Below, one piece after another: positions 7,348 to 15,551 of a stretch of 15,689 nt of DNA (position 1 is the stretch's first letter; every line of letters begins with the position of its first letter). Below the pieces are notes generated by a model that worked only from the letters and a program-made list of their open reading frames with translations, was not told the origin of the DNA and searched no databases. The translations under genes were made by a program, and so were the position numbers. This DNA is from JAGXLC01 sp046545815 (GTDB lineage: Bacteria; Bacteroidota; Bacteroidia; Bacteroidales; UBA12077): NCBI GenBank assembly GCA_046545815.1, contig JBKGZA010000062.1, forward strand, positions 1-15,689, read 5' to 3'.

Positions 7348-8133
7348 ATGGCTGAACAAGAAGTTAAAACCAAAGATATCATTAAAGAAGAAAATTTGGT
7401 CTTTGACCGAACCAAATTATTAACTGACAAAGTTTTTCATTATTGTCCGGGATGCGGACACGGAGTAGTGCACCGCCTTCTTATGGAAGTTGTGGAAGAG
7501 CTCGACATACAGGACAAGACCATTGGCATTGCCCCAGTAGGTTGTTCAGTGTTGGCCTACCACTATATGGACATTGATATGCACGAAGCTGCCCACGGAA
7601 GGGCCCCTGCGGTAGCCACAGGAATCAAAAGAACCATGCCTGACAAATACGTTTTCACCTATCAGGGAGATGGTGACCTGGCTGCCATAGGCACTGCAGA
7701 AACCATTCATTCCTGTAACAGAGGAGAAAACATTGTCATCATATTCATAAACAATGGAATATATGGAATGACGGGAGGACAGATGGCCCCTACCACACTG
7801 GAAAATATGAAATCATCCACCACCCCTTACGGCAGAAATGTGAGACAAATGGGAAATCCTTTAAAAATAACCGAACTGGTAGCCCAACTTCCGGGTACCT
7901 GTTTTGTCTCAAGACATGCGGTATATAAACCAGCCTATGTAAAAAAGGCAAAAAAAGCCATCAAGAAAGCTTTTGAATATCAGAAACAGGAAATGGGACT
8001 ATCATTTATTGAAATTGTGTCCAACTGCAATTCAGGGTGGAAGATGACACCGAATGATGCCAACAAATGGCTGGAGGAGAATATGCTGCCCTTTTATCCG
8101 CTGGGCGATCTTAAAACCCCTGATGGTCAATAA
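7348..8133 (+). CDS. 2-oxoacid:ferredoxin oxidoreductase beta subunit (thiamine diphosphate-binding)
   Basis: Catalytic subunit that binds thiamine diphosphate and a 4Fe-4S cluster. In its 261 residues, CPGCGHG (33-39) supplies Cys33 and Cys36. Cys66 (VGCSV) and Cys227 (SNCNSG) sit where the other cluster ligands occur in related enzymes. The Mg-thiamine diphosphate motif runs from GDGD (107-110) to NNGIYGMTGGQ (135-145). The N-terminus has about 25 residues before the conserved core, giving a length usual for this subfamily. An AGAGG sequence (7335-7339), overlapping the end of the alpha gene, is a plausible ribosome-binding site. Its neighbours confirm the complex: delta and alpha upstream, gamma downstream. 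Confidence 0.94.
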   Translation: MAEQEVKTKDIIKEENLVFDRTKLLTDKVFHYCPGCGHGVVHRLLMEVVEELDIQDKTIGIAPVGCSVLAYHYMDIDMHEAAHGRAPAVATGIKRTMPDKYVFTYQGDGDLAAIGTAETIHSCNRGENIVIIFINNGIYGMTGGQMAPTTLENMKSSTTPYGRNVRQMGNPLKITELVAQLPGTCFVSRHAVYKPAYVKKAKKAIKKAFEYQKQEMGLSFIEIVSNCNSGWKMTPNDANKWLEENMLPFYPLGDLKTPDGQ

Positions 8134-8166
8134 CAATACTTTAACATAAATGAAAAACAGGACAAG

Positions 8167-8730
8167 ATGAATGAAGAAATCATAATAGCCGGTTTTGGTG
8201 GACAGGGAGTGCTTTCCATGGGTAAAATACTGTGTTACGCAGGTATTGTACAAGGAAAGGAAGTCACCTGGATGCCATCCTATGGCCCGGAAATGCGTGG
8301 GGGAACTGCCAATGTAACTGTTATCATCAGCAATGAAAGAATTAGCTCCCCTATCCTCAGTACATTCGATACAGCCATCTTACTCAATCAACAATCCTTA
8401 GATAAATTTGAAAAAGATGTAAAGCCAGGAGGCTATTTGATATACGACGGCAACGGAATTACCAGACATCCGGAGCGTGACGACATTAATATATATCGGG
8501 TGGATGCAGCGGCAGAGGCCATAAAGATGGAAACAAACAAAACCTTTAATATGATCGTATTGGGTGCATACCTGAAGGTAAAACCGATTGTTGAACTGGA
8601 GAATGCTGTGGAAGGACTTAAAAAATCCCTTCCTGAAAGATACCAGCACCTGATTCCGGTTAATGAAAAGGCCATTTACAGGGGCACAGAGATAATTAAG
8701 GAAATCAGAAAAACTCAGGTGGAAACATAG
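8167..8730 (+). CDS. 2-oxoacid:ferredoxin oxidoreductase gamma subunit
   Basis: Gamma subunit of the same enzyme, belonging to the pyruvate/ketoisovalerate oxidoreductase catalytic-domain family, which helps bind CoA in related enzymes. The 187 residues begin with IIIAGFGGQGVLSMGKIL (5-22), the characteristic start. They continue with the equally typical MPSYGPEMRGGTANV (36-50) and end with a conserved domain rich in charged helices. The start at 8167 is preceded by an AGGA at 8159-8162 in a 33-base gap after the beta subunit. It closes the operon. The following 257-base spacer has a weak hairpin and then a new promoter-like box. Confidence 0.93.
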   Translation: MNEEIIIAGFGGQGVLSMGKILCYAGIVQGKEVTWMPSYGPEMRGGTANVTVIISNERISSPILSTFDTAILLNQQSLDKFEKDVKPGGYLIYDGNGITRHPERDDINIYRVDAAAEAIKMETNKTFNMIVLGAYLKVKPIVELENAVEGLKKSLPERYQHLIPVNEKAIYRGTEIIKEIRKTQVET

Positions 8731-8780
8731 CAAAACCTACATGAATTAGACCTGAACAAAAAATGTATACTATCGATTCG

Positions 8781-8806
8781 AAACCTGAACGAATGGCTTC
8801 AGGTTT
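8781..8806 (+). terminator. Weak hairpin, possible operon terminator
   Basis: AAACCTGA (8781-8788) and TCAGGTTT (8799-8806) form a perfect 8-base inverted repeat around a 10-base loop, 50 bases after the gamma-subunit stop. The right arm ends in TTT but is followed by ATAAATG instead of a T-run, so it could be a weak terminator or an RNA 3'-end stabiliser. Confidence 0.4.
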
Positions 8807-8872
8807 ATAAATGAGCCATACCCCTTGCATATTCAACAAATTCCAAACTTATTGTTTAAAATTACGCTCTGA

Positions 8873-8905
8873 TTGCATAACGTTTAAATCAAATTTATAC
8901 CTTTG
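8873..8905 (+). promoter_or_regulatory. Candidate promoter for the HPr-kinase/PEPCK-like gene
   Basis: TACCTTTG (8898-8905) matches the Bacteroidota -7 consensus TAnnTTTG, and a TTG (8873-8875) lies 22 bases upstream as a possible -33 element. This would give a leader of about 75 bases before ATG 8988. It is the best two-part promoter candidate in the window. The rest of the 257-base spacer (8731-8987) holds only the weak hairpin. Confidence 0.55.
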
Positions 8906-8987
8906 GAGGATTTTATTGTGATTCTTTTTGCAGATAATTAAATAAGGCTCGAGACATCAATCGTTTGTTTAAATAAATCCATCAGAG

Positions 8988-10733
8988 ATGAATAGCTACA
9001 AAATCATTAACAGAAAAATCATTATTGGAACCAATGGCAGGCTGTGTGATACTTCCTCAGAGGTTATTCACAGCAAGCTCTTCCATGAAATTGTCAGCAA
9101 GGGCATCAAAAAGCTATATGACAAGAATTCAATCTATACCCAAAAACTGGATATAAAATACACTGAAAAACAAATCAAACAGATTGTAGATATTTTCGAG
9201 CTGCTTTCAAAGAATCATATATCCATTGTTAGGGATATCCGGCCGGATGCCGGTAATTTGCTGGAACATCCCACTAAACTTAATAATGTTCTGGAATATC
9301 TTTACAATTACTGGCGTGAATTTGAGCGTTACATCATATGTGACTCCCAGTCGGACAATCTGGATGAGCGACCATACAGGACTTTTGACGAAACAGTGGA
9401 AAGGCTCACCCATTTGGTAAGGAAAATTTACCGGGACATTTCCGAAAACGTCATAAGCCAGCATCCCAGAACTTATCGGCAGGTGAATTCGGGAGCAGAA
9501 TTTGCATGTATTTCTTATCCTCTCAAAGAAATATTCGGTTCCAATCCCAGATTTGACAACATAAAAGATATCCCCCTTATTCGGCAGATCATGATGAATC
9601 CGCCCCTGATCCTGCAAACCCCAATGAATAAAAGAAAAGGGCAGTTCATTAACATAGACCGGAATCCTCTGGAACTTGTTACTTTGAACCAGAATGAATG
9701 GTTGTGCTACCCGGCTAAGGTAGGAGATCTGCTGATCTTTATCTATTTTCACCAAAAATTCTTTGAACTGGGCTTTTCTGCCTGTAATCTGTTTGAAATT
9801 GCCCCCAAAGAAGAGCTTAACAGAAAACCCGATGCCATCTATCTGTATGGAGTTGCTGAAGGCTCACTGGATAATCTGGCGGAAATGCCCACCGTGTTTT
9901 ATGAGGACCGGGAAAACGATATGTTTATAGCGGCTGTGCCCAGAGATGATGAATTTGGATATTTTGGATATCTGAAAAAAATGGTGCTCACCCTCCATAA
10001 TTCGATCAAGATCAAAAAGGGTTTTCTGCCATTCCATGGTTCATTGGTTGAGATTTCACTTCAAAATGGAAAAAGAGCCTCTATTCTCATGATAGGAGAT
10101 ACCGGAGCCGGGAAATCCGAAACCCTGGAAGCTTATAAACAACTGGGCGAGGACCTCATCAGTGAAACCACCATCATTTCAGACGACATGGGAAGCATTG
10201 TGATAGAAGATGACGGCACGGTCAGAGGTATCGGGACTGAAATCGGTGCTTTTCTCCGGCTGGATGACCTTCAGCCCGGCTATGCTTTCGGCCAGATAGA
10301 CCGTTCTATACTGATGAATGCCCATCTAACCAATGCCCGAATCATCCTGCCGGTTACCTTCTATGCAACAGTGCTGAAAGGTACTCCAATAGATTATATT
10401 TTTTATGCCAACAACTATGAAGAAGTAACAGAGGACAAGCCTGTGATAGAACAAATTCCCAGTGCAGAAAAAGGACTGGAGACCTTCAGTCAGGGCTTTG
10501 TAATGAGTAAGGGCACTACAACCACTACTGGCTTGGTAAGCAGTTATTTTGCCAATATATTCGGTCCGGTTCAGTTTAAAGAAGCCCATGACGAAATTGC
10601 GGAGAAATATTTCAACTACTTCTATAACCATGGAGTCTTTGTGGGGCAAATACGAACTCAACTGGGTATAAGCGGAATGGAACAAAAAGGACCTGAAATA
10701 GCAGCCAGAGAATTAATCAATATGATATCCTGA
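8988..10733 (+). CDS. HPr-kinase/PEPCK-superfamily protein, function unknown
   Basis: The 581-residue protein has no signal peptide or clear membrane segment. Its centre matches the catalytic core of HPr kinase: FHGSLVEI (349-356), a P-loop GDTGAGKSE (370-378) with the Ser-Glu pair typical of HPr kinase, and SDDMG (399-401) as the acidic metal-binding motif. Beyond this it resembles the C-terminal part of ATP-dependent PEP carboxykinase: PVTFYATVLKGTP (455-467), a Thr run GTTTTTGL (509-516), and YNHGVFVGQIRTQLGI (546-561). The first 340 residues match nothing I recognise; they lack the usual HPr-kinase N-terminal domain. I saw no HPr gene here and could not find the PEPCK substrate-binding residues. 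It is probably a kinase of the shared superfamily, acting on a protein or small molecule. It may share a transcript with the next gene, 41 bases downstream. Confidence 0.7.
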   Translation: MNSYKIINRKIIIGTNGRLCDTSSEVIHSKLFHEIVSKGIKKLYDKNSIYTQKLDIKYTEKQIKQIVDIFELLSKNHISIVRDIRPDAGNLLEHPTKLNNVLEYLYNYWREFERYIICDSQSDNLDERPYRTFDETVERLTHLVRKIYRDISENVISQHPRTYRQVNSGAEFACISYPLKEIFGSNPRFDNIKDIPLIRQIMMNPPLILQTPMNKRKGQFINIDRNPLELVTLNQNEWLCYPAKVGDLLIFIYFHQKFFELGFSACNLFEIAPKEELNRKPDAIYLYGVAEGSLDNLAEMPTVFYEDRENDMFIAAVPRDDEFGYFGYLKKMVLTLHNSIKIKKGFLPFHGSLVEISLQNGKRASILMIGDTGAGKSETLEAYKQLGEDLISETTIISDDMGSIVIEDDGTVRGIGTEIGAFLRLDDLQPGYAFGQIDRSILMNAHLTNARIILPVTFYATVLKGTPIDYIFYANNYEEVTEDKPVIEQIPSAEKGLETFSQGFVMSKGTTTTTGLVSSYFANIFGPVQFKEAHDEIAEKYFNYFYNHGVFVGQIRTQLGISGMEQKGPEIAARELINMIS

Positions 10734-10774
10734 AACTAAACCTGAACCCAAAAAACAAATAAACAACTTGTCAT

Positions 10775-12289
10775 ATGGTTAGAAATCATATTTTTAGTTT
10801 TTTAGTTTTTTTACTAATAACCTTATTGCTTGGAAGCTGTACACAAAAACAGCAAAAGTTGCGGATACTTACCTGTGGTATACGGCATGAATCCAATACC
10901 TTCAGTACATTTCAAACCACGGAGGAAGATTTCACCGTAGAAGAAGGGGAAGAAATTCTTCAGGAAAAACAGTGGGCGAGATACCTTCAAAACCAAAATG
11001 TGGAAATCATACCAACATTACATGCTTATGCATGGCCCAGCGGAGTGGTAAAAAAAGAAACTTTCGAACGGTTTAAAAATAAAATCCTCTCAAAAGCCAG
11101 AGAAACAGAAAACATTGATGGTGTATTCCTTGATATGCATGGCGCTTTGCATGTTGAGGGATATGACGATGCTCAGGTCCATTTTATAAAAGAACTGCGC
11201 GAGGTTTTGGGCGAGAAACCGCTTTTTTCCGGAAGCTTTGATCTGCATGGCAATGTCTCTTCCGAATTTGTTGAACACCTGGACCTCCTCACTGCTTACC
11301 GCACGGCTCCCCACCGGGACGGCCCGGAAACCGATGTCCGTGCGGTCAGGTTGCTGGTCAATGCACTTCGGGAAAACCACAATCCCCAAATCGTGCAGAT
11401 AAAGGTACCCATTTTAATACCCGGAGAAAAAGGCATTACGGAATCCGAACCGCTAAAATCGCTTTATGAAAATCTTCCGGAAATATCACAAAAGGAAGGT
11501 TTGCTGGATGCTTCCATTTTCGTAGGCTATGCGTGGGCTGATCTTCCACGGTCAGCCATGCGTGTGGATGTAGTCGCCAAAAATAAAAACCATGTAGATA
11601 GAGCAAGACAAGAAGCTAAACGGATGGCCCAACGCTTATGGGATGTTCGCAAAGACCTGGATTTTGACGTTCCGGTGGCCTCCATTGATAAGGCTATTGA
11701 GCAGGCACTGGAAGCCCCCGAAGAAACAGTTTATATAACCGATTCAGGAGACAATACCACAGCCGGCGCTGCCGGGGATAACCCCCTGGTATTGGAGCGC
11801 CTTCTCGCCAATGAAATAAAAGATGCAGTAGTAGGGGGAATTGTTGACTCCGAAGCAGTTAAAAAATGCGAAACAGCAGGAACCGGCTCTGAAGTGGAAC
11901 TGACCCTAGGTGGAAAAATGGATACCATATTTGGAGAACCCCTAAACATTCAAGGAACTGTACAACATGTCACAACCGGGGAAAAAGATTCCAGAGAACG
12001 CCCGGCCGTTATAGAAGTGGAAGGCATTCACGTAGTATTATTGAATGTAAGGAGATCATTCACCTCCCCTGAAGATTTCCGTGAAGTTGGCATTGATCCG
12101 CTCGGCCATAAGATCGTGGTAGTAAAACTGGGTTACTTGTATCCAAAACTCCGTGATATTGCCCCTAAAACCATCATGGCCCTGACACCGGGCTTCTGTT
12201 ATCAGGTAGTGAAAGAATTGCCTTATAAGCGGGTTCAGCGCCCCATTTATCCCCTTGACCCGGAAATGAGCTGGAACCCTCAAGACTGA
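10775..12289 (+). CDS. M81-family (MlrC-like) metallopeptidase, predicted lipoprotein
   Basis: Belongs to the family of microcystinase MlrC, metal-dependent hydrolases that cleave peptide-like bonds. The 504 residues start with a lipoprotein signal: basic start, hydrophobic run (6-19) and lipobox LGSC with Cys22 as the lipidation site. No further signal is seen. The mature protein begins with the family's ILTCGIRHESNTFS (31-44). It continues with the likely metal-binding motifs DMHGALH (120-126) and FDLHGN (155-160), YRTAPHRDGPETD (175-187), and the C-terminal-domain motif DSGDNTTAGAAGDN (323-336). Length and order are those of a full enzyme. Export on a lipid anchor means it would act in the periplasm or at the outer membrane. 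Its substrate is unknown; modified or D-amino-acid peptides are possible. An Lrp-type regulator gene follows after 19 bases. Confidence 0.88.
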   Translation: MVRNHIFSFLVFLLITLLLGSCTQKQQKLRILTCGIRHESNTFSTFQTTEEDFTVEEGEEILQEKQWARYLQNQNVEIIPTLHAYAWPSGVVKKETFERFKNKILSKARETENIDGVFLDMHGALHVEGYDDAQVHFIKELREVLGEKPLFSGSFDLHGNVSSEFVEHLDLLTAYRTAPHRDGPETDVRAVRLLVNALRENHNPQIVQIKVPILIPGEKGITESEPLKSLYENLPEISQKEGLLDASIFVGYAWADLPRSAMRVDVVAKNKNHVDRARQEAKRMAQRLWDVRKDLDFDVPVASIDKAIEQALEAPEETVYITDSGDNTTAGAAGDNPLVLERLLANEIKDAVVGGIVDSEAVKKCETAGTGSEVELTLGGKMDTIFGEPLNIQGTVQHVTTGEKDSRERPAVIEVEGIHVVLLNVRRSFTSPEDFREVGIDPLGHKIVVVKLGYLYPKLRDIAPKTIMALTPGFCYQVVKELPYKRVQRPIYPLDPEMSWNPQD

Positions 12290-12308
12290 CCACATTATTT
12301 CATGAATC

Positions 12309-12773
12309 ATGAATCAACCCGTAAAAATTGACCAAACCGACCGGAAAATATTGTCCTATCTGATCAAGGATGCAAGAAAGCCTTATCTTGAAATAGCCAG
12401 AGATTGTGGTATTTCAGGTGCAGCCATACATCAGCGCATACGAAAACTGCAGAACAATGGTGTAATCAGGGGATCGAAATTTAAAATAGAACCTAAAATT
12501 GTTGGTTATGACATTTGTGCATTTGTAGGCATCTATCTCGACCAGGCACACATGTACAAGAATGCAGTTAGTGAATTTCAGAATATACCGGAAATCGTTG
12601 AATGTCACTATACCACCGGAGAATATGCCATTCTCCTGAAAATCTACTGCAAAAGCAACCAGCATTTGATGGACATTTTGGTCAATAACATACAGAACAT
12701 AAACGGTGTAGCCAGAACCGAAACGTTTATATCACTGGAAGAAACCATCAAACGGGATATCGAAGTAGATTAA
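12309..12773 (+). CDS. Lrp/AsnC-family transcriptional regulator
   Basis: DNA-binding regulator that senses amino acids or related small molecules. The 154 residues comprise an N-terminal winged helix-turn-helix (about 8-58, starting IDQTDRKILSYLIKDAR, with recognition helix SGAAIHQRIRKL). A RAM effector-binding domain follows (about 65-145), including the ECHYTTGEYAILLKI segment (98-112) that forms the ligand/oligomer interface in the family. Length is typical. It sits in a tight row with the M81 lipoprotein gene (19 bases) and the U32 gene (16 bases), so it may regulate this block or itself. Control of the amino-acid fermentation genes upstream is possible but not shown. An out-of-frame ATG at 12302 precedes the real start. 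Confidence 0.92.
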   Translation: MNQPVKIDQTDRKILSYLIKDARKPYLEIARDCGISGAAIHQRIRKLQNNGVIRGSKFKIEPKIVGYDICAFVGIYLDQAHMYKNAVSEFQNIPEIVECHYTTGEYAILLKIYCKSNQHLMDILVNNIQNINGVARTETFISLEETIKRDIEVD

Positions 12774-12789
12774 GCTGAAAAGCATCATT

Positions 12790-14772
12790 ATGGGCAAACC
12801 TGAACTGCTGCTACCTGCGGGCAATCCTGAGATGTTCCATGCTGCCGTTGAAGGCGGGGCAGATGCGGTTTATCTCGGACTTAAAAAATTCAACGCACGG
12901 GAAAGGGCTGATAACTTCTCCATACAGCAGCTCCAGGCACTTCTTGCTGAAGCCGGCAAACATCAAGTAAAGGTGTACCTTACACTCAATACGGTAATCA
13001 AAAACAACGAGCTCCCTGAACTGCTCGATACACTATATGCAATTTCCCAAACCGGAATATCGGCTGTCATCATTCAGGACTGGGGAATATATCACCTGAT
13101 CAGAAATTACCTCAGCAAGCTAAAGGTCCATGCCAGCACACAGATGGGCAACCATAACTCGTTGGGTGGAATATACTCAGAGAAACTCGGCTTTGAACGG
13201 GTGATCTTTGCCCGGGAATTAACCAAAAATGAGCTGGCTGCCATCCGTAAAAATAGCAACATTCAGATCGAGATGTTCATACACGGTGCTTTATGTTATT
13301 CATTTTCCGGAATGTGCTTATTCAGCAGCTATCTTGGGGGCATGAGCGCCAACCGGGGAATGTGCATGCAACCCTGCCGTCGGATGTATCATGACGCAAA
13401 CCGGAAGAAATACCTGTTTAGCCTTAAAGACAATCAACTGATTGAACACATTCCCGAAATCATGAAGCTCGGGATTTCCTCCCTTAAAGTCGAAGGAAGG
13501 TTGAAATCAGCCGAATACGTGTATCAGGTTGCCCGGGCCTACCGGATGGCCCTCGATCAGACCGAAAAGGTCAAAGAAGCTGCCAATCTGCTAAAATACG
13601 ACATGGGGAGGGAGAAAACCTCCTATTTTCTTGGTGGCAACGTAGCTGATGCCATCACTGAGAATCCTTCAACGGGCATCTTTCTTGGAAAAATTGAAGA
13701 GCTAACTCAAAAGGGATTTGCACTGCAAACTGAGGAACCCATCCGGCAAGGCAACAGGTTATGGATTCGTTCGCCTAAAGGACAAAACAGAAAGGCCCTG
13801 AAAATTAAATCTTATGAAAGGAATACGGACGGAAGGATCATCATCCACACCGCTTCAAAGGATATTCAAAAAGGGGACCTGGCTTACCTGGCCAATCTCA
13901 GAGAGAAAAAATTTACGGGTGAATTCAATGCAAACGACAGGGGAGTGATAACAAGCCTGCCGGAATCCCGGAAACAAAAAATTTTTCAGTCACTGGTTAA
14001 GCCCGGCAATCTGAAAAAAACCCAGATATTTGTTCGTATCGACAGCATCCGGTGGCTGAAGAAAATACCCTTTCAGGAAGTAGATAACATCATCATCAAC
14101 CTGCCGGAAAAAGAGTGGAAAGAACTCGATGTAAATGCCTTCCTGATTAAGAAAAATGCCCACAAAATATTTTTCGAACTGCCCAAATTTATTCCGGAAG
14201 GCAGCATACCTTATTATCGTTCTTTATTCAGTGAATACAGGAAGCAGAGATACAGGAATTTTATGATCAGCCATCTTTCACAAAAGCTGATCATTCCAAA
14301 GAATTCAATAACAGCAGCCAATGAGAACATCTATGTGTTCAACGATGCTGCCATTCAACTTCTCCTGCAACAAAACATCAAACTCTTTACCTACCCGCTG
14401 GAAAATGACATGGCAAACCTTCTGGAACATCAGAACAAAAAAGGGCTGGTTCCCATCTATTTCTATCCGGAGCTTTTTTACTCCAGAATGCCGGTAAATA
14501 TTGAAGACAAAGCCCATTCCTTCAGAGATGACAAGAATTATTCCTTCAGAAGAATCAGGAAAAACGGAATGACCATCATTATTCCAAGAGAGCCCGTTTC
14601 GCTTACCCAGTATAAAAACAAACTGGAATCCAGTGGATTTGGAAGATACCTTATTGACCTCACCCATGAAAAGCCTTCTGACAAACGGTTTCATACCATC
14701 CTTCAAAAATTTCGCCACTCAGAACAGATTCAGCCTTCCAATACGTTTAATTTGAAAAAAGGGCTAAACTGA
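12790..14772 (+). CDS. U32-family protein (peptidase U32; RlhA/TrhP-like RNA hydroxylation protein)
   Basis: Characterised bacterial U32 proteins RlhA and TrhP are needed for hydroxylation of 23S rRNA and tRNA bases. Others were named collagenase-like peptidases. The 660 residues carry a U32 TIM-barrel-like domain starting ELLLPAGNPEMFHAAVEGGADAVYLG (5-30) and HASTQMGNHN (114-123). Four cysteines, Cys169, 176, 192 and 196, have the spacing used to hold an iron-sulfur cluster, followed by LKVEGRLKSAEYV. The remaining 350 residues are a long C-terminal extension, giving a length close to that of E. coli RlhA. The C-terminal part is lysine-rich and less conserved. The RNA target cannot be told from sequence, and a peptidase role cannot be excluded. 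It starts 16 bases after the Lrp regulator. Confidence 0.87.
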   Translation: MGKPELLLPAGNPEMFHAAVEGGADAVYLGLKKFNARERADNFSIQQLQALLAEAGKHQVKVYLTLNTVIKNNELPELLDTLYAISQTGISAVIIQDWGIYHLIRNYLSKLKVHASTQMGNHNSLGGIYSEKLGFERVIFARELTKNELAAIRKNSNIQIEMFIHGALCYSFSGMCLFSSYLGGMSANRGMCMQPCRRMYHDANRKKYLFSLKDNQLIEHIPEIMKLGISSLKVEGRLKSAEYVYQVARAYRMALDQTEKVKEAANLLKYDMGREKTSYFLGGNVADAITENPSTGIFLGKIEELTQKGFALQTEEPIRQGNRLWIRSPKGQNRKALKIKSYERNTDGRIIIHTASKDIQKGDLAYLANLREKKFTGEFNANDRGVITSLPESRKQKIFQSLVKPGNLKKTQIFVRIDSIRWLKKIPFQEVDNIIINLPEKEWKELDVNAFLIKKNAHKIFFELPKFIPEGSIPYYRSLFSEYRKQRYRNFMISHLSQKLIIPKNSITAANENIYVFNDAAIQLLLQQNIKLFTYPLENDMANLLEHQNKKGLVPIYFYPELFYSRMPVNIEDKAHSFRDDKNYSFRRIRKNGMTIIIPREPVSLTQYKNKLESSGFGRYLIDLTHEKPSDKRFHTILQKFRHSEQIQPSNTFNLKKGLN

Positions 14773-14863
14773 AATTTCTCTTTATAAGGGATGCCTTCAT
14801 AGCTAATGTTTACGGGTGAACATAATGAAACCATTGGTGTTGACTTTACAAAACAGATAAAAA

Positions 14864-15538
14864 ATGAAGTATCCAATAAAACACATATCTCCTAAAACCG
14901 CCATTGAACAGCAGGTTGAGATTGCACCACAGCTCATCATTTCGGGAAAACCGGAAGAAATAAAGATTGTAGCAGGTGTGGATGTGGCATACAGCCAAAA
15001 GCCCCTGACCGGTTTTTCTGCCATATCCCTGTTCAACTATCCCGGGCTGGAATACATCAAAACCTACCAGGAAATAGATCTAATTGGATATCCTTATATC
15101 CCAGGATTGTTAAGCTTCCGGGAAGGACCACTTATTATGGATACCCTTGAAAAAATAGAAGAGGACATTGACCTGTTTCTTTTCGACGGACAAGGAATTG
15201 CCCACCCGAGGGGAGTGGGCATTGCATCCCATCTCGGTTTTCTTCTTGACAAACCATCTATCGGAGTAGCCAAGCAATGGTTATCCGGGAAGTATAAAGA
15301 GCCCGAAACCTGGAAAGGTGCCAGAAGCAACCTGGTGGATGTAAAAGGTAATATTATAGGCCAGGTTTTACGAACCAGAGACGGAACCAATCCCTTGTTT
15401 GTTTCTCCCGGCCACAAGATTGGTGTTGAAGAAGCCAGTGAAATGGTTCTTAGTTGTACCGCCGCTTATCGCTTTCCGGAACCGCTCAGGAGAGCCAACC
15501 AGGAAGCTGAAGAATATAAGAATGAGGGAGATATTTGA
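14864..15538 (+). CDS. nfi: Endonuclease V (deoxyinosine 3'-endonuclease)
   Basis: Repairs deaminated adenine by nicking DNA one base 3' of deoxyinosine; a cytoplasmic DNA-repair enzyme. The 224 residues show the family's landmarks: VAGVDVAY (36-43, catalytic Asp40), GYPYIPGLLSFRE (75-87, including the PYIPG lesion-recognition wedge and catalytic Glu87), FDGQGIAHPRGVGIASHLG (107-125, catalytic Asp108 and His114) and IGVAKQWLSG. All expected catalytic residues are present and the length is normal, so the enzyme should be active. A 91-base gap separates it from the U32 gene. It may be transcribed separately, though no convincing promoter was identified. Short tandem repeats start 13 bases after its stop codon. 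Confidence 0.95.
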   Translation: MKYPIKHISPKTAIEQQVEIAPQLIISGKPEEIKIVAGVDVAYSQKPLTGFSAISLFNYPGLEYIKTYQEIDLIGYPYIPGLLSFREGPLIMDTLEKIEEDIDLFLFDGQGIAHPRGVGIASHLGFLLDKPSIGVAKQWLSGKYKEPETWKGARSNLVDVKGNIIGQVLRTRDGTNPLFVSPGHKIGVEEASEMVLSCTAAYRFPEPLRRANQEAEEYKNEGDI

Positions 15539-15551
15539 TAGTTATAGAGAG

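Noticed and set aside
9207..9755. 182-residue minus-strand frame inside the HPr-kinase/PEPCK-like gene
   Set aside because: It lies opposite a well-supported coding frame and has no recognisable motif or start signal. Other antisense frames in the window were rejected for the same reason.
8988..10733. Calling the gene hprK or pckA outright
   Set aside because: It lacks the HPr-kinase N-terminal domain, is much longer than HPr kinase, and its P-loop and acidic motif differ from those of PEPCK (GxSGTGKTT, DDEHGW).
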